A stretch of DNA of 64,000 nt, from contig NC_088301.1 in NCBI RefSeq assembly GCF_032854445.1, forward strand, positions 21,571,808 through 21,635,807, read 5' to 3'. The translations under genes were made by a program, and so were the position numbers. The stretch comes from Liolophura sinensis. Lineage: Eukaryota; Mollusca; Polyplacophora; Chitonida; Chitonidae. Under the pieces are notes generated by a model that was given only the letters and a program-made list of their open reading frames with translations, ran no database searches and was not told the DNA's origin. Of this stretch, positions 10,218-22,340 are shown piece after piece; position 1 is the first letter of the stretch; each line of letters starts with the position of its first letter.

Positions 10218-11260
10218 GGAATGTTTTGGGACTCTTCCTTGGAATAGCCTCAGTGTTGAAGTTTGTTAACTGCCAAAGAATGCCAGTTTATTGAGTATAC
10301 GAACAAACATTGATCTCTCCCTAGCTCCCACCTGAAAAAAAAAGACATGTGCAATCACTGGAATTGAACCTGGGCACTAATGCAAGTTGTTCTACCGTAT
10401 TGTCCGTATCATGTCATATTTGCCATTTTAGATACTTGTACTAAAAAATTTCATTCAAATTTTGAATGATGAACGATGAAAATTATTCCCTGGAACCCTT
10501 TTGACTAGGGGCTGCGTGACGAGGTTGGTCTGTCTGTCTGTGATATGAAAATAAAACTCAGAGCGTTTTTATTGTGCTCAAATATTCAACCTTCCAGGTG
10601 CATGTATATATAAATAATGTGGGTTATATGGCACAGAAAGACTCAACAATAGTACTGCACAGCAGTGACAGGAGTGAGGTGAGAGATTTATTGTGACAAG
10701 ACTCTCATTTGACTGTTTCGCTTGTGCTTCTCATGGCAGGTTGATATAATTTTGGATCTAGAGCTATGTGATTTATTCATTACAATGTTTGCTTTGTCTG
10801 GAATTACAAACCTCTTTGTTTTTGTGCAGTAAGGCTTGTCTTGGGAACTGAAGGGTTTACAGTTTCCATGGTAACAAATCGCGCATAATTTCAGCTGCAT
10901 TCTGCTTGCACTTACAGGAGATTAGCATTAGTAATTTAGGGAGAGGAGAAAAAAAAAACAACATTTATGTATCTTACTTAGAATAAAATTGGCCTGCAGG
11001 CACACCAAAGATTTGTGTTGTTACTAAATATTCAAATGAAGCGCCATTATTGGAAAAGTTAAAAGGATGTATTAATGGAGAGTTTCAGCCATTTGTGAAG
11101 TAATTTCAAATGGTTATTTAAATTAAATTTGATATGTTAACTTTAATGTTTCAAGAAGTTTAGATTTCAAGAATCTTTTAATGTCAACTTTCATGAAGGC
11201 CACTATAATTCTTTTGTACAGTGTATTTGGGTTTTTAATACAAGTAGATGCATAAGGTAG
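10218..11260. other. No gene seen
   Basis: AT-rich intron-like sequence. No recognised repeat, exon or RNA. Confidence 0.7.
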
Positions 11261-11831
11261 TTAAAGGAGAAGAAAACTTCAAAACATGACACTATAGGCT
11301 GAAAAGAGCACATTTTTTTTCTATCTGGTGGTGCCTGCTGCATAATTTTGCCATTTTGCCTCGCCATTCAGGAAAAGCCTGAAAACGGCAAAGCTGGCAT
11401 AAATCGCATCCTCCATCTTTAACACCCTGTAATTTATGCTGGGGGTGTGTTGCCTCTCAGCCAATGAGAGTCGTTAAAACTGCCGGCTTGTTTGTGTAAA
11501 CTCGGAACCTACGTCCAGTATTCAGGTTTTCTGATCGTCATGCAGAAAACGAACTGTATTGTTTGCTACCTTCAGGGAAGAAGAGTTCTACCGGAAATGT
11601 ACGAACTTCACTTCGGTGGTTTCCAACGGCAATTCGCCTCCTAACACAGAAGACTTCAGAACTGGTTCTTAGGCAAAATGGAGTAGCCCACAGCGGATTT
11701 TGGCGCTGACTTTATTTATAATTTGTCAACTTGAGGTACATATTAGAATTTTTTTATGGCATGCACCTGCGAGAAAAGGCATACTCTTTTCAATGGTATT
11801 TGATTGATATTAAAATTTTCATCTCCTTTAA
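11261..11831. mobile_element. TTAA-bounded DNA-transposon-like element
   Basis: TTAA occurs at 11261-11264 and 11828-11831. Just inside are imperfect terminal inverted repeats: AGGAGAAGAAAACTTCAA on the left and, read on the minus strand, AGGAGATGAAAATTTTAA on the right (15 of 18 match). TTAA duplication is typical of piggyBac-type elements, although the terminal bases are not the classic CCC form. There is no transposase, so it would be non-autonomous. About 16 CpGs remain inside, in contrast to the CpG-poor flanks, which suggests a fairly recent insertion. Confidence 0.55.
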
Positions 11832-13857
11832 GTTCATGAAGAAGTGGTCTATGAGGGGAACTCAAGTTTGTTGATGTTTTAATTTTATCACATTGCTGAT
11901 TGTTAATCGCTCTGGCAGGTTTCTTCACAAGAAGACGGGCTGCCTCTGGTGTCAGCAGTGGGAATCAATATTGTGCTATTTGTGAGCATTTGTCTGTCAG
12001 ATCGAGCATTGAGGAAGGGGATTCCAGTAAAACTGCACCTTTAGGTAGTGATCAGGTTTCATTGACAGTGCCATGAGTGAATCTCAGCCAATAGGCATTG
12101 TGAAAGCGGTTATCATGTGACACGTTTCTGCCAATCCAGTGGTTGAAATTAATTTAGGAAGTCTTGAGACAGTCAAGGTTTACCTGTTCTTAGACACGGA
12201 TTCATCAAGATGATTGAAAAACATTAATTATTGTTTTATCTAAGGTATAGTATTTTATTGTCATTATTGTGTTGGAGACATTGAATTGGTTTTAATAATT
12301 TTGGGAGGGGGGGTTGGAATTAAAAAAAAAAAGAATTTTGAGCAATCGCTGAATATTGTTATGTAAAGGGGAAAGCTTCTAAAAGAATGTCAGCCACAAA
12401 CCAAGACCCACCCATCTCAAAAAAAAAAAAAAAAAAGGAATGAAGGAAAGAAAAAGAATTCTAAGAGGGATCTTTAGCAAACTTTTTGTCCATACCCTGG
12501 CTGTGTTTACTTTGGTGGATATGTTAAGCTGCAGGGAAAAATGGTATTGTATGAATAATGTCTTTTGCATTGAGAACTTAAAAGCTATTACAAAACTTTG
12601 GCAATGTCAACATTGAAATAGGGCAGGTCAAACAGTGGGGTAATTCCTTCGCTAACATTGCCCGAGCTCTGTTAGCACAGAGGTGTGAATGGTCTAAAGC
12701 CGTGGGGAAAAGAGCAAAGGGGTTAGAAATGGGAAGGGTGTTGGCTGGCAGAGTATGGCTCTACACCACTAGATAATGAGACATTTCAGCTGAAGGACTC
12801 CTCCCCTGTAGCGCACTACCCCGGGGACGAGAGTAAGTCAATGTTTCACCTGATGCTAAGCTTCTCTGCCATTCTCCATCCGACTGCTGCGCAACCTCGT
12901 CCTCTTTCAGGTGAAAAAGACACGGCCACAAAGGACACATTGGAGCACTTTATATTCTCGAAATGCGGAAAAAAAAAAGACGAATGTGTCAATATTGACT
13001 TCTGAAAGGTAAAGAGGTTATTTGAGTAGGCTAACAGTGCCTCGACTAAGTTCTCGCTAAGCTGTGTGCTTTAGCCTAGTCACGGATACTTACAAATTGG
13101 AGTAGACAGATAAGAGACTGAAAAGCCCCTGAATGGATCTGAAGATTCTCAGAGGATACAGAAATGTGTCTTCGTCTTGAGAATCCTTCGCGCCCATTGT
13201 TGACGGTGCCGCTTCGACATTGTCAATGTAACCTTAGCTTACTGCTCACTCACCTGCTCCTCCATTGCTCCTAGCTCTACGCCTCCCACCCCCACCCCCA
13301 AACACACCCTGACACATTAGTGCCGCACTCTCACACCTAGCTGCCAGTTAGACAAGCTATCCTATATGGATCGATGTCCTGGAGATACTCGTATCATGTG
13401 AACGTAATCTCACCACTATTGAGTTTTTTGGGGGGGTGAAAATGCTGTGGCTAATGTTAAAGCTGTTAACCTAGGGAGAAAAAAAAAGCATTTAAGGGAA
13501 TCAAGTGCAAAGTCTGTTGAGTGCATGCAGTTTCCCTGAGCTGAGTAACTCTGTCGCTCTTATTTGTGATTAGAAGATCAGGTAATAAGGCGAGGGAGAG
13601 ATGTCACCTATATTTTATGAAGACTTGGAATTGCAGGTTTTTCACTTAACTTGTGATCAGCTTTTAAAAGTAGTTCTATTATGTGATTGCTGTGTTTCAT
13701 TTATATATATAGATGCAGTTACTTATTATTTAACGTCTTACCTAAGAATTTTTTTTGTTTTATAATGGTTTTATGGGTGGAGGAGAGTGGCAGGAACAAA
13801 ACACCGGCCTTTCGGCAACTTACTGACAAGATTTCCAATGACAGATATGCACAACAT
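11832..13857. other. No gene seen
   Basis: Intron-like unique sequence with A and T runs (12419-12436 and similar). Slightly more CpG occurs at 12.8-13.2 kb, without a recognisable exon. Confidence 0.65.
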
Positions 13858-13888
13858 ATTCATTGAAGACAATATTTCTTCAATGAAT
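13858..13888. other. Small perfect hairpin
   Basis: ATTCATTGAAG at 13858-13868 and CTTCAATGAAT at 13878-13888 form an 11-bp perfect stem with a 9-base loop. It is too short for a microRNA precursor on its own, so a structural coincidence is the simplest view. Confidence 0.5.
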
Positions 13889-15626
13889 GTTCAGACTGTT
13901 CAGATGGCTGCGTGAGTGTCGCTGAACGTTTATTGTCACCAACGACCCACAAATAGTAATGGCATGGAAATCTTAAAAAAAAACAAAAACGAACAAACAA
14001 ACAAAAAAGAACCACCCAGTTTAATCAAGCTGTATTAAAATTAACAAGTAAATTGAACAAACAGATGGTTTACCAGTTAAAAGTTTAGTTTTCATAGAAA
14101 TTTGTTTCATTCACAGACTTAAAACCTCCCAGAAAGGAATGTTTTGAGTTGCATTTTACAAAATTTCTTTATCAAAGGTCTCAATGCTACCTATGAAGTT
14201 TATGTTCAAAACATTCAATTTTTTTTTTACATACAGATATTGTGCTGATATTATCATGGCTATGATATTAGTACGGTTGCTCAAATAAATAAACCTAATG
14301 TAAATGTCCTGACACATGGTGCAAAATGGAGCCAGTGGCTCACATTGTGTTGAGTGTGCAAAGAGCACACACACACCCTCTCCCTCTGGAGCCCCACTGT
14401 GTCTGGGTTCCACCAAGGTAATGAGAGCTGTAACCAGAAGCCGTGTATGTAAAGAATGATAATGCCCATGAAGCGCTCACTTAATTTTGAGCAAAAACAA
14501 GTCTGGTTCGTACCATACTGGTTAGAAACAGCCACAATAACTTCCCAGATTCTCTCTGTCTCCCTAACTGGTGCTAATGTAACATGGCAGCTTGTAACAA
14601 ATAGTTCCTGCTAGATTACATGCCTTGATGTTCTTGGGTCCTGAGGTTCCGGAAGGAGGGATACATACATACGTTCCTCCCCCCCTCCAAAAGAGACAAA
14701 TCTTCCATTCAATTTCACTTTAAATTGGTTACAATGTCCAGTATTTTATAGGACATTTTTGTCATTTTGAAACTAAAATCTGGAAAATTTAATGTGGGTT
14801 TATAAATCCAAAGAAGAGAAATGTTTTTCATTCAGACTTGGGGAAACCGTGTTCAATCTGTTACACCCAGTGCTTTTTGCCTTCCTTTAGGGAGGATACG
14901 ACATAAGAATGTGAAACTTGAGGCACCTGCTTTAAGCTGAAGGTGTGGAGATGATAAGCCTTTGCGTGTTGCCATTAAGGTGCTGTATGTTACAAGTAAC
15001 GGATTTGTGACTCTAAGGTGTATAATTGAAGTTGAGCAGTTCACCGAACCTCAAGGCCCTGTTACTCAACGAGCGAGCTAAATTACCTGTGAAGTTTTCT
15101 AAAGGGCTGTCAAGCATGGTGTCTAACTGGATAGTGTTGGTTGATGCTCAGTATATCTTCGAAGAGCACATGTTTGTGCTACTGCAAACAACAGAACTCA
15201 CAGGTAGGCCAGTGCTGTTACAGACAATTACAGACACTTGACTGCTTAGTGGCAGTGAACAGTTGACCCGTCTTGTAGAGACGTTCGTGTGGTCTTACAT
15301 GATGTCCAATGTACATTACTTACCCTAATTCCTCAATATTTTCGCATATGAAAGAGCAACTTTCTGTGCAATTTATGTACATTTTAATTTGATTTCCTAG
15401 CTGCACAAAAAGTACAATTTTACCCCTCAACACAGAATAAAGCCTTCAGAATATGCTTGAATAAACACCATGCAAAAAGGTTGAAAAATTACAGTACATG
15501 AACCTGTATTTGGTGTTGTGGCATAAAGCTATAATCATTGTTTTCTCATAAAAATGAATGTCGTATAATTCCAAAATACATTTTTGTACATGTATTCTTT
15601 TGCAGCAGTAAATGATACATAAGTAA
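13889..15626. other. No gene seen
   Basis: AT-rich unique sequence. At 15322 a TACCCTAATTCCTCAA motif resembles the left end of the ~220-bp repeat family found at 22.1, 34.4 and 42.5 kb, but the similarity stops after about 22 bp. Confidence 0.6.
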
Positions 15627-15692
15627 ATATTGCATAAATCACATATATTGCACAAATCAAATCTATTGCACAAATCAAATATATTGCACACA
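15627..15692. repeat. 18-bp tandem repeat, about four units
   Basis: Units contain ATTGCACAAATCA repeated at 18-bp spacing with small changes. Because 18 is a multiple of three it opens a minus-strand frame with a recurring Cys-Asn-Ile/Arg-Asp/Tyr-Leu pattern. That frame is not a gene. Confidence 0.8.
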
Positions 15693-15837
15693 TATCTGAT
15701 AGTCTGACTTTGATTTTTCAACTGTTCAGCTTGATGGCAATGTGTTGATTTGATTTTAGTATTTGACACCCAACGTTTAAAGGTGGGTGCAATCCGTCAA
15801 GTGGAGCATTCTGTAACAATCTTAGCTAGCTGTGATT

Positions 15838-15966
15838 TACTGTGACCGCCAAGAACTTGACCAGTGGAGTTGCGTGTTTGAATCTAGCTGTGTTTCAGCG
15901 GTGGGTTTAAGTGAAGAGTCGGTAGGTGAGACATTTTGGAACACCATGTTAAAACACCAATCAATC
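15838..15966 (+). mobile_element. Strongly decayed SINE, uncertain
   Basis: There is a B-box-like GTTTGAATCTAGC and an ending GTTAAAACACCAATCAATC that resembles the family A tail. The middle does not align well. It is probably an old, short SINE relative. Confidence 0.4.
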
Positions 15967-18037
15967 AATCGGTCATTTAATCAGACATCTTTACCTTACC
16001 TGTGAAATGGTGTCTTAGGTCAGAAATTCATGCACATACATGTACCTTATTGGCTGACACCCTAATCAATAGATGTAGCTCTGGCCAAATTATCAGTGAC
16101 AGTAATATTTAGAAATCAGTTGTGTACTTCCACCATTTCTCTAGGATTCATAAATTTCAAGTGGCATGATATTTCCAAAAATTTCTTTTTAGCAATACGT
16201 TTATTTTGACTGCTGGCACACATATCTGTAGTCTCTATTAACTACATTGCTACATAGGTGAATGTGTATTTGAGAAATAGGTAGAGCATGTATACACGTT
16301 TGTAAAGAAAACAATGTGTCCAAACCTATTTAGTTGGTGTACAGGTCAAGTGCATGTGCATTATCTTTGAAGACTTCTTTAAACTGTTAAGCTTCCCAGG
16401 GGTGTTGAGTGAACAGAGAGAGAAGGTTCAGTCAAACTTGACCTGGTTGCAAATTCATGCATACCCATTCCAAGGTGTCAGGAAGGTTTCTCTTGATCTC
16501 AGAAATCCTTTTTCTGAAGTGACAAAAGTTCCCCTGGTTTATAGTAGTTTTATGATAGCCATTTACCTGATTTCTAACTGTGTCACGTGTGGTTTTATGG
16601 AGCTTGATCTAACTGAGGGTCTTACAGGGTAAGAAGGTGAGTGCAAATTGGAAGATACGAGCAGTTAAAACAGAAAATAGGCCCGTTCACCCTGTAAATA
16701 GGTACGTGGTTCAAAAGGATGCTCACTGGCCTAGATGTTACAGATTGCAAACTTTATTGCTTTGTCATGCTTGATGAACAGAAGTCAACTTCAGCATATC
16801 AAGTATAATCCACGGACCATGTAGGCAGATAGAGGGTACTTTGATTTGGACACACCTGTTTGATACTTACTAGGGCACAGTCTTCAAGCAGGTGTAAATA
16901 GGTCTTTGTCTTGTTATTTATGACATTTGTAAATACTTAGTAAGTAGAGATTCATCTTCTGTATGACTATATCTACTGTTGGTTAGGTGGACATGGGTTT
17001 GCCTTGGGGACACCTTGAAGAAAAGATTTTATTTTGGTTACTACATATTTAACATGAACAGTGTAAAGTGTAACTGTCCTATTTGAACTAAACATTTATC
17101 CCAAGGAATGCATTATTGAACTCAAGTAAAGGTGAATCCTTAAAATATTACTTTTTCCAGTAGATTTATCATCCTAGCTTCCAAACAAACCTCAAACCAC
17201 ATTTCTAAAATCAGTAGAACTTATAGAATCAAGCACATAGTTAATCTCTATGGGTAGCTTAGTGTCTCTGGTCATCAGGTGAGTGAGGCTTCTTAATTAC
17301 AGGTGAGACATTAATAATTGCATTAGCCTGTATGCCTTGGGGGCTGCAGCCATTACACCTAATGTCTGTTCAAACATGGATGCTCTTGACCTGGGTTCTT
17401 GTGCCAGAGACCATAAATAGCCGTGAAATGTTCGTTTCGTACTGAAAACTCAAAGAGGAACCTCAGCAACAACAGTTGGCCTGATAATCTAAATCCCCTG
17501 ACTCGGAGTGTTGTTCATTTCGGTCTGCTCAGGTAAATGCTTCACAGTTGAGCGATCCTATTGGTAGGTTGATCTCAATTGGATACTTAATCTCTCCTAT
17601 CACTTTACTAAAGGATTGGGCCACAACAATTGAACGGAAGTTCTTTTCTCTGGCTTTCATGTGGGTATGTACTTGGACAAATGAAGATACATTCAGGAGC
17701 CATTTTTTGTCGTGATAAGCTCACTAGAAACTCAATACCTTTTCTCACGTTTGCTTGCAAAAAGGTGTCGGGGACCAAAAAAGAATGATATTTTTACATT
17801 ATTATGCATGGGTCAGATTTTGTTTCGGACCTGCATGTATCTCATTTTCGGTTAATTTCTTTTCAAAGTTGCATTCTTATGCAGATATTAGTGGTATTGT
17901 GGGTAAAAAGTATTGGGATGCTACAGGTTATGATTGGCCCATTGTGTACAGTTCGTTGACTGTAAAGCATGTAACATCGTTGTTTTTTTTTTTTATGGAC
18001 AATATGGTGTAGCATAGATACTGTCCAAGATACTTCT
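15967..18037. other. No gene seen
   Basis: Intron-like, CpG-poor unique sequence. The open frame at 16354-16632 (92 codons) has no recognisable domain. Confidence 0.65.
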
Positions 18038-18067
18038 CTTTCTCTGCAACGACTTTCTCTGCAACGA
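18038..18067 (+). repeat. 15-bp tandem duplication next to a SINE
   Basis: CTTTCTCTGCAACGA occurs twice head to tail, at 18038-18052 and 18053-18067, immediately before a family B SINE body. Confidence 0.85.
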
Positions 18068-18265
18068 CCTGAATCAGTATAATGCCTTGGGCAGAGCACC
18101 TTACTTGCCTTCGGTAAGGTGCCCCAGTGAAGCAGCAGTAGATAAAAGAGCGGTGGAAATCTGTCCTGCAACAAGAAGGCACGTCACATGCACTCTAAGC
18201 ATTCCTTTGGCGTCATATGACTGAAAAATTGTTAAGTAAAACCCCAAGCACGCACTCACTCACTT
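18068..18265 (+). mobile_element. SINE family B, body and tail
   Basis: It aligns with 2783-2985 along the full body: ATCAGTATAATGCC, CTTACTTGCCTTCGGTAAGG, AAATCTGTCCTGCAACA, GACTGAAAAATTGTTAAG and CCCCAAGCACGCACTCACT. The tRNA-like head is absent. The ACGACG of the upstream copy is lost here (AAGTAAAACCCC), fitting decay or deletion in the CpG-poor domain. Confidence 0.85.
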
Positions 18266-21200
18266 ATCTTTCTCTCTTTGTAATACATCATTATCTACAT
18301 GATGTGATCTAATTGTGGGAAATATTGCCTGATAAATTTAACATAAGTGTTTAAAACAATCACCTTTGTTCATATGTACTGCCTGTACTGAAAGATATAT
18401 GAGTAATTTTGATACATGTAGTGTAATTCAGTATATATTAGGCTTTGCTTTCAGGTTTCTGAATATGTGAAGTATTAGAGCCCAAATTAGGCTATTAAAA
18501 GGTTCCCTAAATTAGATAGCTCTATTTAACCCTGTTGTGTGATGTGATAATCATTTGGGTACAAGCTTTTGATGAAGACAAGAGCCAGTAAGGCTGTGTG
18601 AGGGTGCCTCCACCCCAGCCATGTTTTGACACATGTATGATTGATGTGTGCCGTAGTCAACATACCATAAATGTCACTTAGCCGTGTATTAACAATTAAA
18701 GGTCTGTCCTGGGAGCTCAAGAGAGCACAACATGACTGGGAGGCGTTTACAAAGCTGCAAGGCGTCTCAGGGGTGGGGGGGAAGACAGGAGTTTGGCAAA
18801 ACTGGCCATGTTTTTATAATTACCCACTTCCTTCCTGCAGTTGTAGGAGAGCGATTCTTGATGAGACCTTTTCATTATCCGGCTTTAGCGGCGACATGAT
18901 AAATTAACCATACTCATCCATCATTTGCTCTCAAATTGTCTTCTATGCTGTAACAAGCATGCTAACAAATTAGCTTTTGATTAACTGTACACATGAGAAT
19001 GTTTCCTGTTGATGGGAAACAAGTTTTATTTGCTTATTGTGCACTTTTTGTTTTAGCGGAGGTATTTCTGTTGAACTCTGCGCTCGGCTTTTGGTAGAGT
19101 TTTTCTCAAACCTTCAGCTGGCATTTTTCTTTTTTGGCTGTTCACTCAAGATGTTGATGCATATAATGTTCCCTAGTTTTCTTCAAAGGTCACAAGATAA
19201 AAGGCAATGATCGAGGGCTAAGCTAGGACAAAGTTAGTTAAGATCTTTCTTAAGAAAAAAAGGTATAAAGAGTTTGTGGAAAATTTTGAAGAAAATGAAA
19301 AGACCTAATATCGTCAATCAGATCATCACAAGCTTTTCGAAACAGTTGGATTGGAAGTTTGATCAAGGGCTTTTGGCATGACCTGTCTGAATTTGATCAA
19401 GTGTTGTGAAACAAGGTGCCAATTAGAGGAGGCTGGAGAAAACTGGGAGAACAACGTATAGTCACACTGGCCAGATCTCTAAACCACAGGGTAGCACACA
19501 CTATCCCTGAACTATTTTTGTGGAGTGAAATTTTAAGGAGTGCTAGGCTAAGTTTCGAGGGGGCATTGTTCTCTGGCCTCCAGATGTGGCTGATTTGTGG
19601 GTAATTTAGGGAGGATGTTCCCGGAGTTCTCCCATCACTGGCTCAGTGCAGCATCGCCCAGCAGCGAGAACAAGATCCTCTTTTGTGCTACCATTTGTGG
19701 ACAATGCTCTTTAATAACTCTGATGTTAGCCTTTATGAGAACTCTCTAATGGAGGAAGGGAGAATAAGATGTGAGTCATGTGGCGGTATAACAATTGTGA
19801 CGGGACAATAGTCACTGGCTGTGCAGCGAGCCTAGGGTTGTTTCTTCTCCCTCCTCTGGTTGACAACTCTGGGAGATTGTCCAGAGCTTGCAGTCACGCT
19901 GACGTGTGACTGAGGTGCCCCTAGTTAAACACCAATCAGCCCTAATGTAACAGATAATTTTGCCAGTGGCCAGTTGAAGTACATGCAGTCTTCTGTCGCC
20001 AACATTTTCTCGGGAATGAGGGGCTTCCCTGAAGTGTTGGGTCGGACATGTAACTTTGTAAAGCTGTGAAAAATTCATTTCCTCTCATGCATACGGATCA
20101 GATGTGATTTTTGTAAGTGATAAAGAAATGCAATCCCAAACGTTTGTGGTACCAGCGCCTCTTAAAAATGCAAGGGTATGGTAATGTCATGACGTCAGTG
20201 TCTTTAACATGGACTCGTGTAAAGCTGACTATAGTCCAATGGGTGTGAAGTCAGGGGGGCGGATTTCAATATCTCTGACAGTTTACATGAGCTCCCACAA
20301 GTGCTGAAGTGTCATTCATTGTTACTCACGATGGCTTTATTAACTTGATGACATGTGCTCCGTCACTCTGTGTTGATTATAATGTTGTAATCACTTCACG
20401 GGGAAAATGGCCTTTTTGTTGCGAGTTTTCCTGTGACAACAGCCACTTTCTGTGCGTCAGCCTCCAGACCCAGCAGCAAATATTACACCATTCTGTGCCA
20501 AGCATGTTTATCTCCCCTATTGATTTATGATTCTTCAGAATTTTTGTTGCTCAATCCTGGAGTTACTTCTTCCGGAAAATGCTGCCGTTGGCAATAGAGC
20601 CTGTGCATGTGTAAATTTTGTTTCATCTTTTTGTGAGTTTGTGTGATAAATGAAATATTTCGTGACCTTGTAACTAGCAACTTTCTGACACCCACCAAAT
20701 GCCATAATGGCTGCGTTTCTTGAGCAATAATTAAGACATGATTTTAGTGCCATTGGGGAAAAATAAAGATGAGTGTTTTGGATTTATGGCCTTAATTTAT
20801 TCAACCCGTTGATTATGGGTTGGTTAATGAAATTGGTAAAAGATTGGAATCTGATTCTGAAAAGGACATAAGATAAATCAGAGCACAAGTCTCTTAAGAC
20901 AATGATTAATTGCCCAAATTTCAATGTCATTTTTTTATCAGTATGTTTAATTGCCAACCATTCAATCTCTAATGATAAACGTTAGGGAAGCAAATTCCTG
21001 TTTTGTATGCAAGCAAGCAGCAGATAGAGCCATTGAGCTTAAAGCTGTAATACATGAATTGTAGGCTCAATGATGTTTCAGAATGTGGAGAATTATTTCA
21101 CACCTGGTTTATCTTCTGCAGTGAAAGCACTAAAATTGTAATTTATACATGTATTATGTGTGCATGTGTAACATTATGGTTTCATTTGCATAATAGTTAT

Positions 21201-22115
21201 TCGGCTTTGCACCTGCATTTCAGTACAAATAGTGAATGTGCAGTTTAAATCACTAAGGAAATAAATTTGTTCAATACAAATTGCAGTGTTTAGTAACAAA
21301 ATAAACGGTAGTATGCTAGTAAATATTATTTGGAGACAAAGAACTAGTCAATGACAAGTATAGCATCAGTTAAAGGCATAAACTTTGTAATCAGTTGGAT
21401 TTACATAAAACCAGATTCCTGTAAGTGAATGTTATTGAATTAGTGGAAAAAGGGTTAATCAAAGAAGCCGTTCTGGATGTTGGTGCACTTATCATCACAT
21501 TTTGTCAGCTGGAAGAGTGTTAGAGACCAGGAAATAACAACATGTCTAAAATGTGTCAGTGGTACTCCTCAAGGAGGCCTTCTAATACCCTTCCATTTTG
21601 TTGTAAAGCTACTCAGTGGAGTGGAATAGAGCTGTTACCTGGAGGCTATTGCAATCATTTGGAGATATTGACATGGGTAAGGGATACTGCATGGTGGCAT
21701 GTAGCTTCAGGCGACTTGACCAGAAGAGTGACTTTACACCAATATAACAGAAAATGTTCCGGATTCAATCTGGCCTTGCCAAAGGCAGACTTGAAAGATG
21801 CAAGTATAAAGACAGTGCATAATGAGGTCCACATTCTAGGTTGAATTTAATAAAAATTGGAATGAATTTGCTTAACGCCACATCAGTAATTTTCTAGCCA
21901 TATCGTGGCAATAAAACTATTAAAGTTGCATAGCCACAATCAGGGTTTTAACATGGCCTAAAGTTAAATAGCAGTGAATGATTGAACAACTGATATATGA
22001 TACAGGAATTGCAATACAATATATGCATTGGGCTGTTATATTCAGTTTTGAGAATATTTGTTGTGTGTTATTTAAATAACTGTTGTTAGTTTGAACAAAG
22101 AAACAAAGTATTTTT
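18266..22115. other. No gene seen
   Basis: CpG-poor unique sequence. A CRE-like TGACGTCA lies at 20190-20197. The blocks at 19.4-20.1 and 20.8-21.0 kb look less repetitive than average and could be conserved non-coding DNA, but this cannot be judged without alignments. Confidence 0.6.
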
Positions 22116-22340
22116 ACCCCTAATTCATCAACCATTTCAATTGCCTCTCCAGCAATATTTTGAAACATTCTGAGAGAACTATGGGGCATAAAGAAATAAT
22201 TTGCACAGTTTTATGAAGCTTGCATCTTTAATGACAGGAACAAATCATTTTTAGCAGCATTTTCACAATAATTGTATCTATAACTTCTACTGAAAAAAGT
22301 GCTTTAGTGGTTGAAAAAGTTGAAGATTTACAGTAAATGC
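22116..22340 (+). repeat. Unnamed ~220-bp interspersed repeat, copy 1
   Basis: It aligns to 34382-34605 and 42542-42755. Shared landmarks in order are ACCCCTAATTCATCAACC, ATTCTGAGAGAACTATGG, AATAATTTGCACAGTTTTAT, AAGCTTGCATCTTTAATG, CACTGAAAAAAGTG-like and GAAGATTTACAGTAAAT. It has no open frame, no tRNA-like promoter and no clear terminal repeats. It is probably an old non-autonomous mobile element. Confidence 0.8.

Noticed and set aside
15322-15460. Fourth copy of the ~220-bp interspersed repeat
   Set aside because: Only about the first 22 bp match (TACCCTAATTCCTCAA). The rest does not align with the other three copies.
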